Shown: positions 11,913-22,592 of the stretch, in pieces
How positions within the stretch are numbered: the stretch's first letter is position 1
Layout: each line of letters opens with the position of its first letter
Source of the DNA: Tulasnella sp. 424
Lineage: Eukaryota; Basidiomycota; Agaricomycetes; Cantharellales; Tulasnellaceae
Length of the DNA stretch: 64,000 bases
Assembly (NCBI GenBank): GCA_019633425.1
Contig: WSUB01000078.1
Location: forward strand, 123,998 to 187,997
Reading direction: 5' to 3'
The notes under the pieces: model-generated
What the model was told of the DNA's origin: nothing
What the model saw: only the letters and a program-made list of their open reading frames with translations
Database searches by the model: none
Translations under genes and position numbers: made by a program

Positions 11913-14686
11913 ATGGGCGACGACGAGAGAGCAGCAAAAGCGGCTCGTGCCAAAGCTCTCGTAAGTTAAGCGGAACTAGGCACAGACAACCCCGGGCAGA
12001 CCTCTGACGTTGTGGACGCGCTGGTAGCTCAAATCTCATCAAAAGAAGAAAAAAGTTGGCGCATCAGTCCCAAGTAATCTCTCACATCTTGCCGGAAGTT
12101 CTCAGGGACCACCGTCAGTGGCGTCGGCTTCAGCACTGTTCTCGACAGAAGGATCGGAGGTTCCCGACGATCGTAGCGAATTTGGCGGTGCCGCCGACAG
12201 GTGGGTTTCTATCCCCCCGTCTTGAGGTTTTGAGCACCCCTGAAGCCTCCTTTGTTGTTCTTCTGGGATGGCCACGATTCAGCTTATTTTCAAGCTCAAG
12301 GCCAACCCCAACGGATTCCCCCAAGGTTCCGCCTTCGGGGTTATCACCATCACCTTCTGTGGCGAATGGCATTTCTGCCCTGGCAAGCAAAGCTCCCGCT
12401 GTGAAGCCTGCAACCCCATCCTCGTTTTACCCTCCAAACGGTGTTTCCTCAACCCCGCCCCAACTCCCTACGGAACCTTCGACCCCGACGCATCCACCAG
12501 CACCTGCAGAGCCACCGGTCAATGTTGCTGTTCTCAAAGCTACCATCCAAGATCAACAGGAGACTATCTCATTTCTTGTTCAGGAGAAAAATTCCCTTGC
12601 GGCGTCGTTAGAACATCTCGGGGAGCTCGAGCAAAGTCTGTCCACCCATGCTTGTCTCGCCGATCTTCCTCTTGCTCACATTACACTTCTCACTTAGAAT
12701 CACAGCAAAATGAAGGATTGATTGAAGAACAACGCCAATCAATTGAGCGTCTAACTACCGAACTTGGGGAGCTCCAGCGCTCACAAGCGGAAAATCTTCA
12801 GCGCGCGACGAGGCTACAGGAGAGCGAAACCCAGCTTCAGGACAAGGTTCAGGCTGTAGAGCGGGAGTTGGAGCTGACGAAGCGAAACGCGTCGGATCTC
12901 AAGGCACAACTAACCCAGCAACGTGCCCGCGTGAAGCAGCTGGAGGACCAGATAGAGTCTGATGACCGTGTCGAACAAATGGAGAAAAGCATGAAGGGCA
13001 TTCAGGATCGAGCAGAGTCTTTGGAGTTTCAACTCTCGAAGGTCAAACAGGTCAGCTATCCCTTTCCTCTTCGTCGTAGTTTTGCTGGTGCTGACAGACT
13101 ACCCGTAGGCACATGCGCAGGTCAAGTCTGAGAGGGACGGCTTCGAGAAGCAGCTCTCTGAACGGACAAGCGTGGAGGCAGAATGGAAAGCAAAGCATGA
13201 CACCTTATCAACCTCCTTGCAAGAGTCGCAAGATTCGGTCGCAAACCTCACTGCCGAGCACGACCGGCTCAAGGCAGATAATTCCAAACTGCAAACTCAA
13301 AACAACACGACTCAGCAAAGTCTTCTTACTCTGCAGAATCGATTGGTCCAGCTCACCTCTGATCACCAACACGCCACACGACATCTAACTTCCACTCAGT
13401 CGGAGCTCACGGCTGCAGGGAAGCGAGTTTCTCAAGCGGAGGAGACGGTTAAGAACCTTCAGAAGGAGAACACGCAATTGATGGAAAACTTGGAGGAAAT
13501 GCGGGCCAAGGTCGTTGAGCTAAACGGGGATAAGATGGAGTTGGCCGAACGGGTGGACAGCTTAGGTCGAACGGTCAAGTCGAGAGACGAGACCATAGCC
13601 GCACTCGAGGCCACGGTCGAACAGTCGAATGCCAAGCTAGCAGAGGTGCAGGCAGAGCACTCCAAGACTCTTCAGCAACTTAGTAAGGAGAAGGCGGAGC
13701 TGGAGAGGTCGGGCGTAGAGCAACAAGATGGGTACACCGCCCTTCAAACGGAGCTTGAGGAAAGTCAGAAGGCCGTTAAGGAACTCACCGCGGATAGGAC
13801 CGCCCTTCGCAGCCAGATCCATCAAGTCGAGAGCGAATTCGGGCGGCTACGCGAGACCCATGAGGCTCTTCAGTCGGAGAAGGAGACTCTGCGGCAGGAA
13901 CTAGACGATCGCGCGAAAGGGGGAGATGAGGTCGCTGCGATGCTGCAGAACACTCGCGAAGAGATCGAATCCCTTCGAACGGACTTGTCTCTAAAGGACG
14001 AAGAACTACTCCGGACCAAAGCGCTTCTTGAGGAGGCCAACCTTCGAGCAAGCCGACTGAACTCCCCCGTCGCGGCTTCACACACCAATCTTAACGAAGA
14101 GATGATGGAAGCTCAATCACAGCAACACGCACTAGAACTGTCAACGGCACAGAGTCAGATCCGAACGTTGGAGACGAACCTATTCCAAGAGCAAGCCAAG
14201 ACGCATTCCTTACAACGGCGCATTACGACCTTGGAGGGCGAGTTGCACATGACGAAGATGCAAGCGGCTGCCACAGCACCTCACAAACCAGGATCACCTC
14301 GCACGTCAACGATCAACAACCTCCGCCGCGTTTCTTCTCCGACTCCTCAACGGAACTCGGGTGAACTTCAACGCCGTGCTGTCTCTTCAACGTTCCGGCC
14401 TGTCACTCAGATCCCAGTCATCGATTCGTCCTTATCGGCTGAAATTCGCCATAAACGCAAAATCAGCCTGAGCATGCTAAAGGCCCGGATTGACAGCGAA
14501 ATGGCCCTCAAGGTCCCACTCGCGTTGACGCCCAGCACGGTCGGCACTCCTCGTTTGGGAACTTTATCCGAGTTAAACGAATCGTCGCCAAAACCGAATA
14601 AGAAGGCAGCTCAGCTACCGCAGTTTGGGGACGAGACGCACGTCTTTTGCTGTGCGGCCTGCCAAGGGGACCTCGTGGTACTGTAG
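11913..14686 (+). CDS. Golgin-like coiled-coil protein (GM130/Bug1 type)
   Basis: Five exons join in frame with canonical splice sites: 11913-11960, 12028-12200, 12283-12635, 12698-13050, 13109-14686, giving 834 residues. The N-terminus MGDDERAAKAARAKAL joined to LKSHQKKKKVGAS is a basic amphipathic segment like that at the start of GM130-type golgins. A Ser/Pro-rich linker follows (about residues 45-190). Next comes a very long Glu/Gln/Lys heptad-rich coiled coil from about residue 190 to 680 (for example LQDKVQAVERELELTKRNA, VKELTADRTALRSQIHQVES). The tail is Ser/Thr-rich and ends ETHVFCCAACQGDLVVL. A short hydrophobic C-terminus is how GM130 and yeast Bug1 bind the GRASP/Grh1 PDZ domains, so a Golgi tether role is inferred. 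Plain coiled-coil similarity alone would not prove this. Confidence 0.75.
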
Positions 14687-15198
14687 ATTAGCCATGATCC
14701 AAAAATTCCGGTCTAGCCGCCACTCCGCTACTTTACGAGGTTCATCTCTCTCTCTCGTTATTTAATATATTCCCAGATATGGTACTTGCTGTGAAGTAGA
14801 TTTCATTGGTTTCGCCAACGGTCACTGAGGCACATTCGGGCCAACTGAGTGCACCTCGCCAAGGTCTTCGAGCTTGATTCCCTTTAGTCGGAGGTCGAAT
14901 CGGATGCATTGCGGGTGTCGGGAACAATGGCTTAGGGATCGCCTAACTTGTTACCCAAACGTATAAGGGCATTTGGTAAAAGGGGCACGCCGGGCTTGAC
15001 ACGCAAATGTCTGGATCAATGGTGGAATAATTTAGATTGAAGACCCCAGCCATAGAACAATGACTACATCCCAGAACGCTTGAGTCCTCTGGCACGATAT
15101 CCAAGCGGAAAGGTTAGCTCAAGTTTCAGGGTTGGACTGAGAGTGCTTGAAACACTCACTGTCGGCAGACGTTCATAGAGCGCCAGGAAACGTATGGT
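14687..15198. other. Convergent intergenic region
   Basis: This stretch lies between the golgin-like gene (plus) and the mL54 gene (minus), which converge, so it should hold both 3' untranslated regions. A CT repeat (TCTCTCTCTC) lies near 14746. No gene is seen. Confidence 0.45.
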
Positions 15199-15672
15199 TT
15201 ATTGAGCCTTCATGAAATTGCTCGCCTTGATGCTCTTCCTATTTGCCTTGCGTAAGGCACGTTGCGCGTCCCTGCTACCTGGTGGTGGGGCTGAAGAAGA
15301 CTTTTTGGGATCTTCGACTTTTTTGTCTGTGAGACTCCAAAGCCATGGCGGGTACTCTTCATCTGGTTTCGCAAGGACGGGTTTTTGGTCTTTAAGCCAT
15401 GTTAGACCTTCGAGGACTGTGCCAGGGAGACACGCTGATCGAGGAGTTGTTCCTGAAGCCGTGCTCTCCGTCGCCGATGATGGTTGAGAGGATGATGGGG
15501 CGGGAGCTAGTATTGGGACCGAGTTATTAGGAAGCTCATGGAGAGGAATCGAGCCGAACGAACCTGATGCGCTAGGAGTCGCTTGTGCATAATGACGGTA
15601 GCTCAAGGCGAGCTTTCCGGTCTGCGTTGATGCTCTCCTCCAGGATGGCCGTACTAACGAAACAAAGTTCAT
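15199..15672 (-). CDS. Mitochondrial large-subunit ribosomal protein mL54 (MRPL37 family)
   Basis: The product is a 157-residue protein of the mitochondrial ribosomal L37 family (mL54), a component of the mitochondrial 54S/39S subunit. The start at 15672 gives MNFVSLVRPSWRRASTQTG, a basic, Ser/Thr-rich presequence suited to mitochondrial import. The family core is CLPGTVLEGLTWLKDQKPVL followed by DEEYPPWLWSL, the hallmark proline-tryptophan motif. The C-terminus is basic (QRALRKANRKSIKASNFMKA), matching the family's terminal R-K-x-I-K-x-x-N-F motif. The frame runs further upstream, but this Met begins the plausible targeting peptide. It is divergent from the TFIIIC gene, with only 129 bases between the two starts. 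No intron is needed. Confidence 0.85.
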   Translation of the reverse strand: MNFVSLVRPSWRRASTQTGKLALSYRHYAQATPSASGSFGSIPLHELPNNSVPILAPAPSSSQPSSATESTASGTTPRSACLPGTVLEGLTWLKDQKPVLAKPDEEYPPWLWSLTDKKVEDPKKSSSAPPPGSRDAQRALRKANRKSIKASNFMKAQ

Positions 15673-15801
15673 GATGAGGAACGTCGATGTCGCTGCCAAA
15701 ATGTTAGATGAGAAGCTGATGTAAGCCAGCAAACATTTGTCATCAGCGGTGATAGCCCGGCCGCTTATCCCCGTCTGGCCCCCGACTTTTCTTCTACCAC
15801 C
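15673..15801. promoter_or_regulatory. Short divergent promoter between mL54 and TFIIIC subunit
   Basis: The two start codons are separated by only 129 bases, so both genes must share this promoter region. It is GC-rich near 15755-15780 (GCCCGGCCGC). The plus-strand start sits in a good context (CCACCATGG). Confidence 0.55.
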
Positions 15802-18778
15802 ATGGTGCAGCTTCGAAAGAGGACGAACAATGTCTCTTATGCCAAGGCTTACTCATTTGGATCTGATGAAGAGCAGGGCCCATCAACCTCGAAAAAACGC
15901 GCCTATGAAAGCGATGGCAGCGAATCCGCTTTCTCCGGTTCGCAAGTCAACCAGCCATCAGAAGAGGAGTCGGAGCCCATCGAGGACGCTGGAGAGGGAG
16001 AGAGTTCAGAAAGTGGTCCTGAGCATGAGCCTGAGAGTGGGTCGGATTTAGAGGTCGGGCGCGGTGCAGGGAAGAAAAGGGCCCTCAATGAGAGCTTCGG
16101 CGTGGCTCAGACAGGACCTGGGTTGCAGACGCTCTTGGCACCCCAGCGGCATGTCAACCTCTCAACAAGACAGGCTGAACTACTAGCACTTCAACACAAC
16201 AGCAGACCGCTTCATTGCCCACAGCCCATATATCTGCCATCCGGATCAACAACGCGGTTAACAAGGCAGCCGTCCCTATTTGAAAATATCTCGTCCGTTG
16301 GGGAGCCAAAGCGACGCGAAGATACGACTGACTGGTGGAGCGATGTTGTGGGTCCGGGCCCACTATGGAAGCTTGTGGAAGATAAGGGTTGGTCCAAAGA
16401 AGGCACGAAAACGAGCGCGGCCGAGGAAGTTCAGGACCAGTCTACGTCAAACGACACAAAAGTCCCTCGACCCGGAGTATACGGCTCGGTTTTAATTCAT
16501 CCTGGTGATGTTGAGATTCTGACCATCGAGTATGTATCTTGTTTTATTGTCGCGAAGACCCAGCTTGACGGCTGTCCTCACCTAGAGAAGCCGCTACATA
16601 TTTGCCCAACTCTAGCCTCTCATCTCCAGATTCGCAGATCAGTTGCTACCTGGGACCCTTTGACAACCAAAATCTTCACCGACTGACTATCTTTGACTCT
16701 ATCAAACTGTCGGAACACTTTGATTCCAACAACAAGGCTCATGTCTTCAGTGCCGGTGCGCCGATTTGGGCATTGGATTGGTGCCCGACTACTGATTCAG
16801 GTAAGCGTGGTTCGTTAGCAGTAGTATAAATTTCACTATCCGTTTAATCTTTCCGTCCCATATTTCAGACCACCAGAAGCAATATTTGGCTGTTGGTCCA
16901 TGCAGCTCCCGGAACTTCAAGTTGCCTCTTGGCACGCGGGTCTACCCACCCTGTCCAGCTTGTATTCAAATCTGGTCTCTTCACCCTTGCGAAGGAGCCG
17001 AGTCTGACGTCCCTGCGGAGGATCGAGGTGCGGTCACCTGTGAGATGGTCCTCTGTGTTGACTCTGGTCCGGCGCTGTGCTTGAAGTGGTGTCCGTTACC
17101 ATCGAACGATCCAGTGAGTCACGCTCCATGCAGCGCAACACCGGAAGCATTTAAATTTATCTGTTAACCTTCTGTTAGGAGAAAGAAGAAGCGCCGTCGT
17201 CGACTCAACTCCGGAAGCTCGGCATTTTGGCCGGGGTGTTTGCCGATGGTTCCTTACAATTTTTTGCTGTCCCATATCCAGAAGATACTCAAAAGAACAG
17301 GACACATGCAGCGGCTGGGTCAAGTGCTGGATCCCTCCCTGTGTTCGGTATGTAGAGGAAACTCGGCACTCGTTCGATGCTAACCATCCTTCCGCATCAG
17401 TTCGCTTGAACAAACCCCTTCTCAAAATCGACCTCGAAGAGTCTCCTATATGGTCGTTCGACTGGGCTAATGGAGACATGGTAACTGTCGGCACAACAAG
17501 TGGTGGGTTGTCTTGACTGTTGCGCGGCGAGAGTACCCATTGCTCACGATGCTCCTAACAGGCACTGTTCTCGTATACCACGTTAAAGATCACTTATCGT
17601 CACAGACAACAGAGCGTAAGATCTGACTGACTCCATCCCTCCATATCCCCTCGCCCTCATTGAATATTGGGTAGCGCTTCTACCTTCCTTCGTCAAGCCT
17701 GTTCACCAGTCCGGCATTCGTTCCATATCTTGGGTCAAAGCCCCACCTTCAGATTCGCTTGGCCAATTCCTCCCAGCCGAGGACCCTACTATGATCTGCT
17801 CTGTTGGGTACGATGGAGAGATATTTATTACGGATACTCGAGATCAGAGTTCCACGTCCATGGGCCGATATCGCGGTAAGCGTGTCTCAAGGGAAGGGGC
17901 ACAGACCATTCCTCACTCTGTTTCATAGACGTCATCAATACTGTCACTTTTTCGTCGTGGGCTGGAGGATGTATAATTCCCGAGTCCGACTCCGTGAAGT
18001 GGTTCAACTACAGTCCAGTCGTTTTTGGCAGGGGTCGTCATATTTTCAGCACCACTGGACCGATATGGGTCAGTCGCATTCCCGAAAGGCTGCCTTTTTG
18101 TCCCTTTGCATGACTCTAATTGGGCCCTTAAACAGGATGTTGCAGTATCGGATTTTCATCCGTTCGTGGCTGCCGCAGCCTCCGACGGTGCGCTTCGGAT
18201 TAGTAACATGCTTCGTGTGTCGAGGAAAGGTTACAACACGGTTCGTATAGAGAAACCATCATCATTGAAAGCTTCCTCCCAATTTATCTCACGTTTCATG
18301 TTATAGCCAAAGTTTATCTACAAGATATACCAGATGGAATACAACAAGAATACTGGAGAATTTCGCATGCTCGAGCGTTTCCATCCGACGGCAAGGATCT
18401 CCGAATCTCTACTCCCCTTTCTCTCATCTGACATATCCACTCGCCGCCGTCTAGGGCCCAGACCACCTCCGCGCTGGAAAATCCCAAAACGCTCCTGCTA
18501 GCAAAGGCAAGAAGAAGAAGAAGAAGGCCACAGAGCAAGAAACGGAAGGCAAAGGCTCGTCAAGTAGCACTTGGCCCCCTGAAATCGGGGTCCTGTGCAC
18601 CTCATGGAACCCGAATGGCTTGACCAAGTGTCAGTTGCTTGCCAGTGCCACCGCGAGTGGGCTGTGTCGAATTGACGATCTATGGAGTTCGGCTAAAGGG
18701 GACAAGGGGGCTGTGGCTGGGAAGGGGAAGGAGAAAGATCAAGGGGAAGAGATGGAGGTAGACGAGGATGAGGAATAG
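15802..18778 (+). CDS. TFIIIC WD40 subunit (Tfc6/Sfc6 family), RNA polymerase III initiation factor
   Basis: TFIIIC binds the A and B boxes of tRNA genes and recruits TFIIIB; this family is its WD40 subunit in the B-box-binding half. Eleven exons join in frame to 788 residues: 15802-16529, 16586-16800, 16869-17113, 17179-17347, 17401-17502, 17562-17615, 17675-17875, 17929-18068, 18136-18240, 18307-18390, 18455-18778. The first ~100 residues are acidic and disordered (basic MVQLRKRTNNVSYAKAYSFG, then Glu/Ser-rich). WD-like blades follow: FSAGAPIWALDWCPTTDS, LGILAGVFADGSLQFFAVP, ESPIWSFDWANGDMVTVGTT, GIRSISWVKAPPSDS, AVSDFHPFVAAAASDGALRI. The last intron is GC-AG (GCAAGG ... GTCTAG) and keeps frame. 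The final exon has a run of six AAG codons (18509-18526) and an acidic end. A fragment of this exon recurs at 26.7 kb. Confidence 0.85.
18509..18526 (+). repeat. (AAG)6 microsatellite inside TFIIIC last exon
   Basis: Six AAG triplets encode a polylysine stretch in the TFIIIC subunit. The same repeat, expanded to fourteen units, marks the left edge of the duplicated fragment at 26723. This places one end of the ~8 kb tandem duplication at or near this repeat. Confidence 0.85.
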
Positions 18779-19204
18779 GAAGCGCCCGCAGTGGACCTTG
18801 GACCGGGCTCCGGTTCGCCACGAGTCTCCTCTTCGATGCGTTCTACACCCGTTACTTGGAGCAGGTCCCTCCCTCGGGCTCCAAGGCATGCTAGCTCGAA
18901 TTAGGCTCGCATCATTTCCGCACTAAGGTTACGCAATTCTTCGGTAGCATTGAGCCATCATATATAACAAACTGCTAAATGAATGAGAGAGTGGGGAACG
19001 TTGAGGGAAGTGGTATGATACACAGTGCGAAGGTGTAACGGCAATGAACCAGCATAAAACCCAGAAAGGAAGTCTAAGGAAATGAGAAAAGGTACAGTAA
19101 CCCCGAGGAGTAATGAAACTATGCGAGCGTCCAACTCCAAGTATACTACGTACACGCTATAAGAGACAGGTGTGGGTTCAAAAAAAAAAAAGGAATAATT
19201 TAGC

Positions 19205-21429
19205 CTATATCGCAATAAATCTCGAAAAGCCTTCATCATTTCGAACCGTCGAGCCCGAGTAGAGAAGACGGTAAAGTCGGTGGTTCCGAGTTTCTCCGCG
19301 AGCGGAAGGAGGTGGCTGGCGAATGCGACCTTGACGGCGCGTCCTTCTATTAAAAGCAAGGGAATGATCGTCAGGCTTTTTCCTGCTATTTCTAGTATAG
19401 AGTCGACCAAGGGTCACAACCTACCTCCCAGCGGTCCAAATCGATTTGCAAGTCACTTTGACTCGTCCCCGCTATTGGGACTTCCGTTCTGGAAAGACGA
19501 CGGGCGAGTTGATCATCGTCGTTGCTACCCCCGCCGACTCGTTCGTCGACGATCCCCATTGAGGCGTTCTGGGCGAACGATGCCCCTGTCATTGTGGCAA
19601 AGAGGACGGTGGTGCGGCGGGTATCCTGTGCGGACGGCCGGGAGGCGGGGTCAGTCAGGGACGCATCGGGAGTCGGGACGAAACAAAGGGAAGATGGTGA
19701 TAGCTGAAAGGTGACGACTCACGGTCTGGTGTGATTTCCCAGATGCGTACGGCCCTGTGACAGCGGAATTAGAGAACTCGAAGCTTGTGCCCACAGAACT
19801 TTCGTCGTCGTTGTTGGGTGAGTTGAACTTCTTCCGGATCCTTATGCGGCTAAGGAGGGAAGATAAAAATAAAATTCCGGCAGGAGGAAGAACGCATAGA
19901 AGTTCCTTGTTAGCCGGCAGGGTGGTGCGACGAGCAGCGGGAGGTGAGACTCACGCGTTGAGCGTAAACATCAACGCACAAATATAAAATCTCGGAGTCA
20001 TGATGTTGAACCACGTGAAAATAATGTTCTTAGCCCCCTTGAAATGATCAAGGGCCGCAGTAAGTTTCTCGCTACGACCGACGCTATACCCTAAAGGGAG
20101 TAACGAAAACATACCAACGCCAAGAAGAAGGACATGTTCAGGATCGCGCAGATTGCAGGAGGAACGGCTGCCTCGATCGTCAGGTTGCGCAGTCGTCGCA
20201 AGACGTCGTCCGTATTGGGGCTGAAGGAGTCCCCTCTTCCACGACGACCCCCAAGCTTCCATAACGTAAGAGAGGTAATAGATAGGTCGGTGACTAATGC
20301 ATATACCAGGCCAAGTCGGTGAGTAAAATCGTGTTTTAAGGGAAAGATGTGACGAACTTACCGAGGTTGATGCAGAGAGCGGGGATCGCTAAGCCGGGCG
20401 CGAGCGAGACCGTCAAACATTTGGCTCGAAAAGGAAGAAAAGGTGGCACTCACTGAATTGTTTATCCAAAGGGAAATTATACGGATCTATCGCCAAAGCC
20501 ACACCAACCATAGTGAACATCGCCAAGCCGGCCAACATGGCTGTTCGCAAATATACCGTCGGCAATGTGCAAACCGGGGAGGAGGAGGGGGACTCGTAAG
20601 CTTGTGCGCGGGTAAAATCCGGGGTGGAGACGGCATTCACCTAGTATGAGCCCGGCAAAGATGAGCCTGCTTCGGTGATACAGCGTGTAACACCGGTGCG
20701 CGAAAAAGAGTTGTGCCACAAAGACCATGAGTTGCGCGATGATAGGTTCAGACCAAACGCGCCAGGACACTTGGACGACAGTACTATGAGCGGGGAGTTG
20801 AGATTTAATATGAGAGACAAAGTAAAGACGTGTATTCTCAGTTCCAACTCACCTCCAGTCGCCGTAGCTAGTTTAATAGGGAGAGGCGAATAAAGTCGTT
20901 CAGCGGTTCGTTCCAAGCAGCGTAATCGCAAGACATGACTCACTGAGCAACAAACCAGTCCCATGCCTCGAGTTCAACGACGATCCATTGAGCTCTGGCG
21001 CAACCCAAGTTTGTATCAGCCCGGGTTGCTCGGCGATAAGGAAGGCATACCACTTTTACTAACATGGAGAGCACGATGCACGCTACCACCAGCATAAAAA
21101 GGCCTAGGGATTCGTATCCAAAGGCTGTAAAGTATCTCCACGCTTGGATTGAGAGGATTCCCTGGGAGCGCGGGGACCCGTTCCTTGTAAGCTGGGGCAA
21201 GGTCGGATGAGACCGGAAAGGACGCATGACATACCATCGTGAAAGTGAGGGTGATGAGAGCCAAGAACCTGCTCGGAGGAAGAGAGATTAGGAGCGTCGA
21301 AAGATGATTGTTAAGAGTTGGTTGGGAGAGCACTGACCATGGTCCCAAGACACCACGAGGATCAGTTTGAGCGTGCGTTATAGCATGTTCGATAGCTTTT
21401 GGACCTTTGCCTATTACTGGCGTGATCAT
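19205..21429 (-). CDS. DUF6534 seven-span membrane protein, copy A
   Basis: This is the first of eight related minus-strand genes. DUF6534 proteins are a fungal family of receptor-like seven-helix membrane proteins of unknown function. Exon 1 begins MITPVIGKGPKAIEHAITHA and ends in GPW, as in all copies. Later pieces are FLALITLTFTMV, AWRYFTAFGYESLGLFML, IIAQLMVFVAQLFFAHRCYT, MLAGLAMFTMVGVALAIDPY, and the DUF6534 signature TDLSITSLTLWKL...NTDDVLRRLRNLTIEAAVPP, ending MTPRFYICALMFTLNA. The cytosolic tail has KKFNSPNNDDES and DLQIDLDRWE, then about 60 basic residues ending GFSRFIAI. Around nine introns are needed and their exact borders are not all certain. It converges on the TFIIIC gene. Copy C (27.6-29.6 kb) is its close paralogue. 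Confidence 0.82.
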
Positions 21430-22592
21430 CGCTCGCTACGGCTGCGAGCGGGGTGGGTGGAAAAAACGCTGCAGCTGGCAAAGCGAGGTAGGGTGAATTT
21501 TAACGTTGAAACGGCCGATTGGGCTAATCACACAGTTGGCTTTAGCGATGGGAATGAGCAAGCAGTAGCAAAAAGAGTTGGGTTTTCCGTTGACAGAGAT
21601 CGGAGAGACCGTTTACATTCGGCAGCTGAGAGGGAGAGAGGAGTTGGAGGGAAGGATGAGAGCGCATGAGGGGAAGGATAAAACCCAATCGTTCGGGTAA
21701 TTTAGCGTTATCGCCGAGTCGGAAGGTTTGCCGGGATTTACCGTCACTTGTTCCTGCCAAGGGTCATCACAACCATATTTGAACACCAACCATCGTGCAC
21801 GCGAAGAGGTGACAAACGGCACTACAAGTGTTTCAGTTATGTACTTCATCGCGATACTTACATTCAAACTCACTTTTACGCGAGCTTTTGTGTATGGGTC
21901 AAGAGCCAAATTAGGTTTCTCCGTGAGAAGCACCATGCGTTGTTTGCACACGTGTGTTAGTGTAACTCAGTGCACCGCACGCGGGGTCGGTCCCGACGAT
22001 CCCCAGGCCCGAGATTAACCTTTTTGGCAATTTTTCCGACCGCCAAGGCCCAGCAAGCCCTGTCCTCAACGTCTGGCCATCTACGCAAATCATCTTGCCC
22101 TATTCGGATCCAATGCCATGAAACCTACAGTGAAATCGGAAAATGGTCTTAAATAGAACTCGGCGAAAAATGTCTCTCACGCCGGGGCCGAAGCGCATCC
22201 CACGGCACGGCTTCCTGTCGGGCCTGCATTTCCCAGATGCGTTAACCTCGATAGAAGTGGGTTCAATTCTTGGCGGTACGTAGCCACCCAACCAACACAA
22301 AAAGCAAAATGAATATCGGAAGTGTAAAATATACGAAATATATCCAATTTAACCGGCTCGTAACGACTTGGGAGGAGTGAAACACATCCGCTCATCCCTG
22401 CTTCAACGCAGCTCCTCCCTCCCTTCCAAATATAGTTTGGAGGATGTTAATGTCGGCTCCGAGTTCCTTCGTGAGCGCCGAGGTTCAGTTTCCAATCCGT
22501 CCAGCTTCGATTCGAGGTTTGGTGGTGTCTGAAAAATAGGGGGGCATCCAATCAAGTCGTCAGTTTCTATCTCCACCACCGAGAGTTCTGGA
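21430..22592. other. Spacer between DUF6534 copies A and B
   Basis: This spacer is repeated, diverged, at about 29611-30494 between copies C and D. For example, the segments near 22380-22600 and 30210-30440 align closely. It holds the promoter of copy A. No separate gene is seen. Confidence 0.55.

Noticed and set aside
22250..22275. T-loop-like GGGTTCAATTC that could be part of a tRNA gene
   Set aside because: No matching acceptor stem, D-loop or anticodon arm could be found in the 70 bases around it. No tRNA or rRNA gene was recognised in the window.
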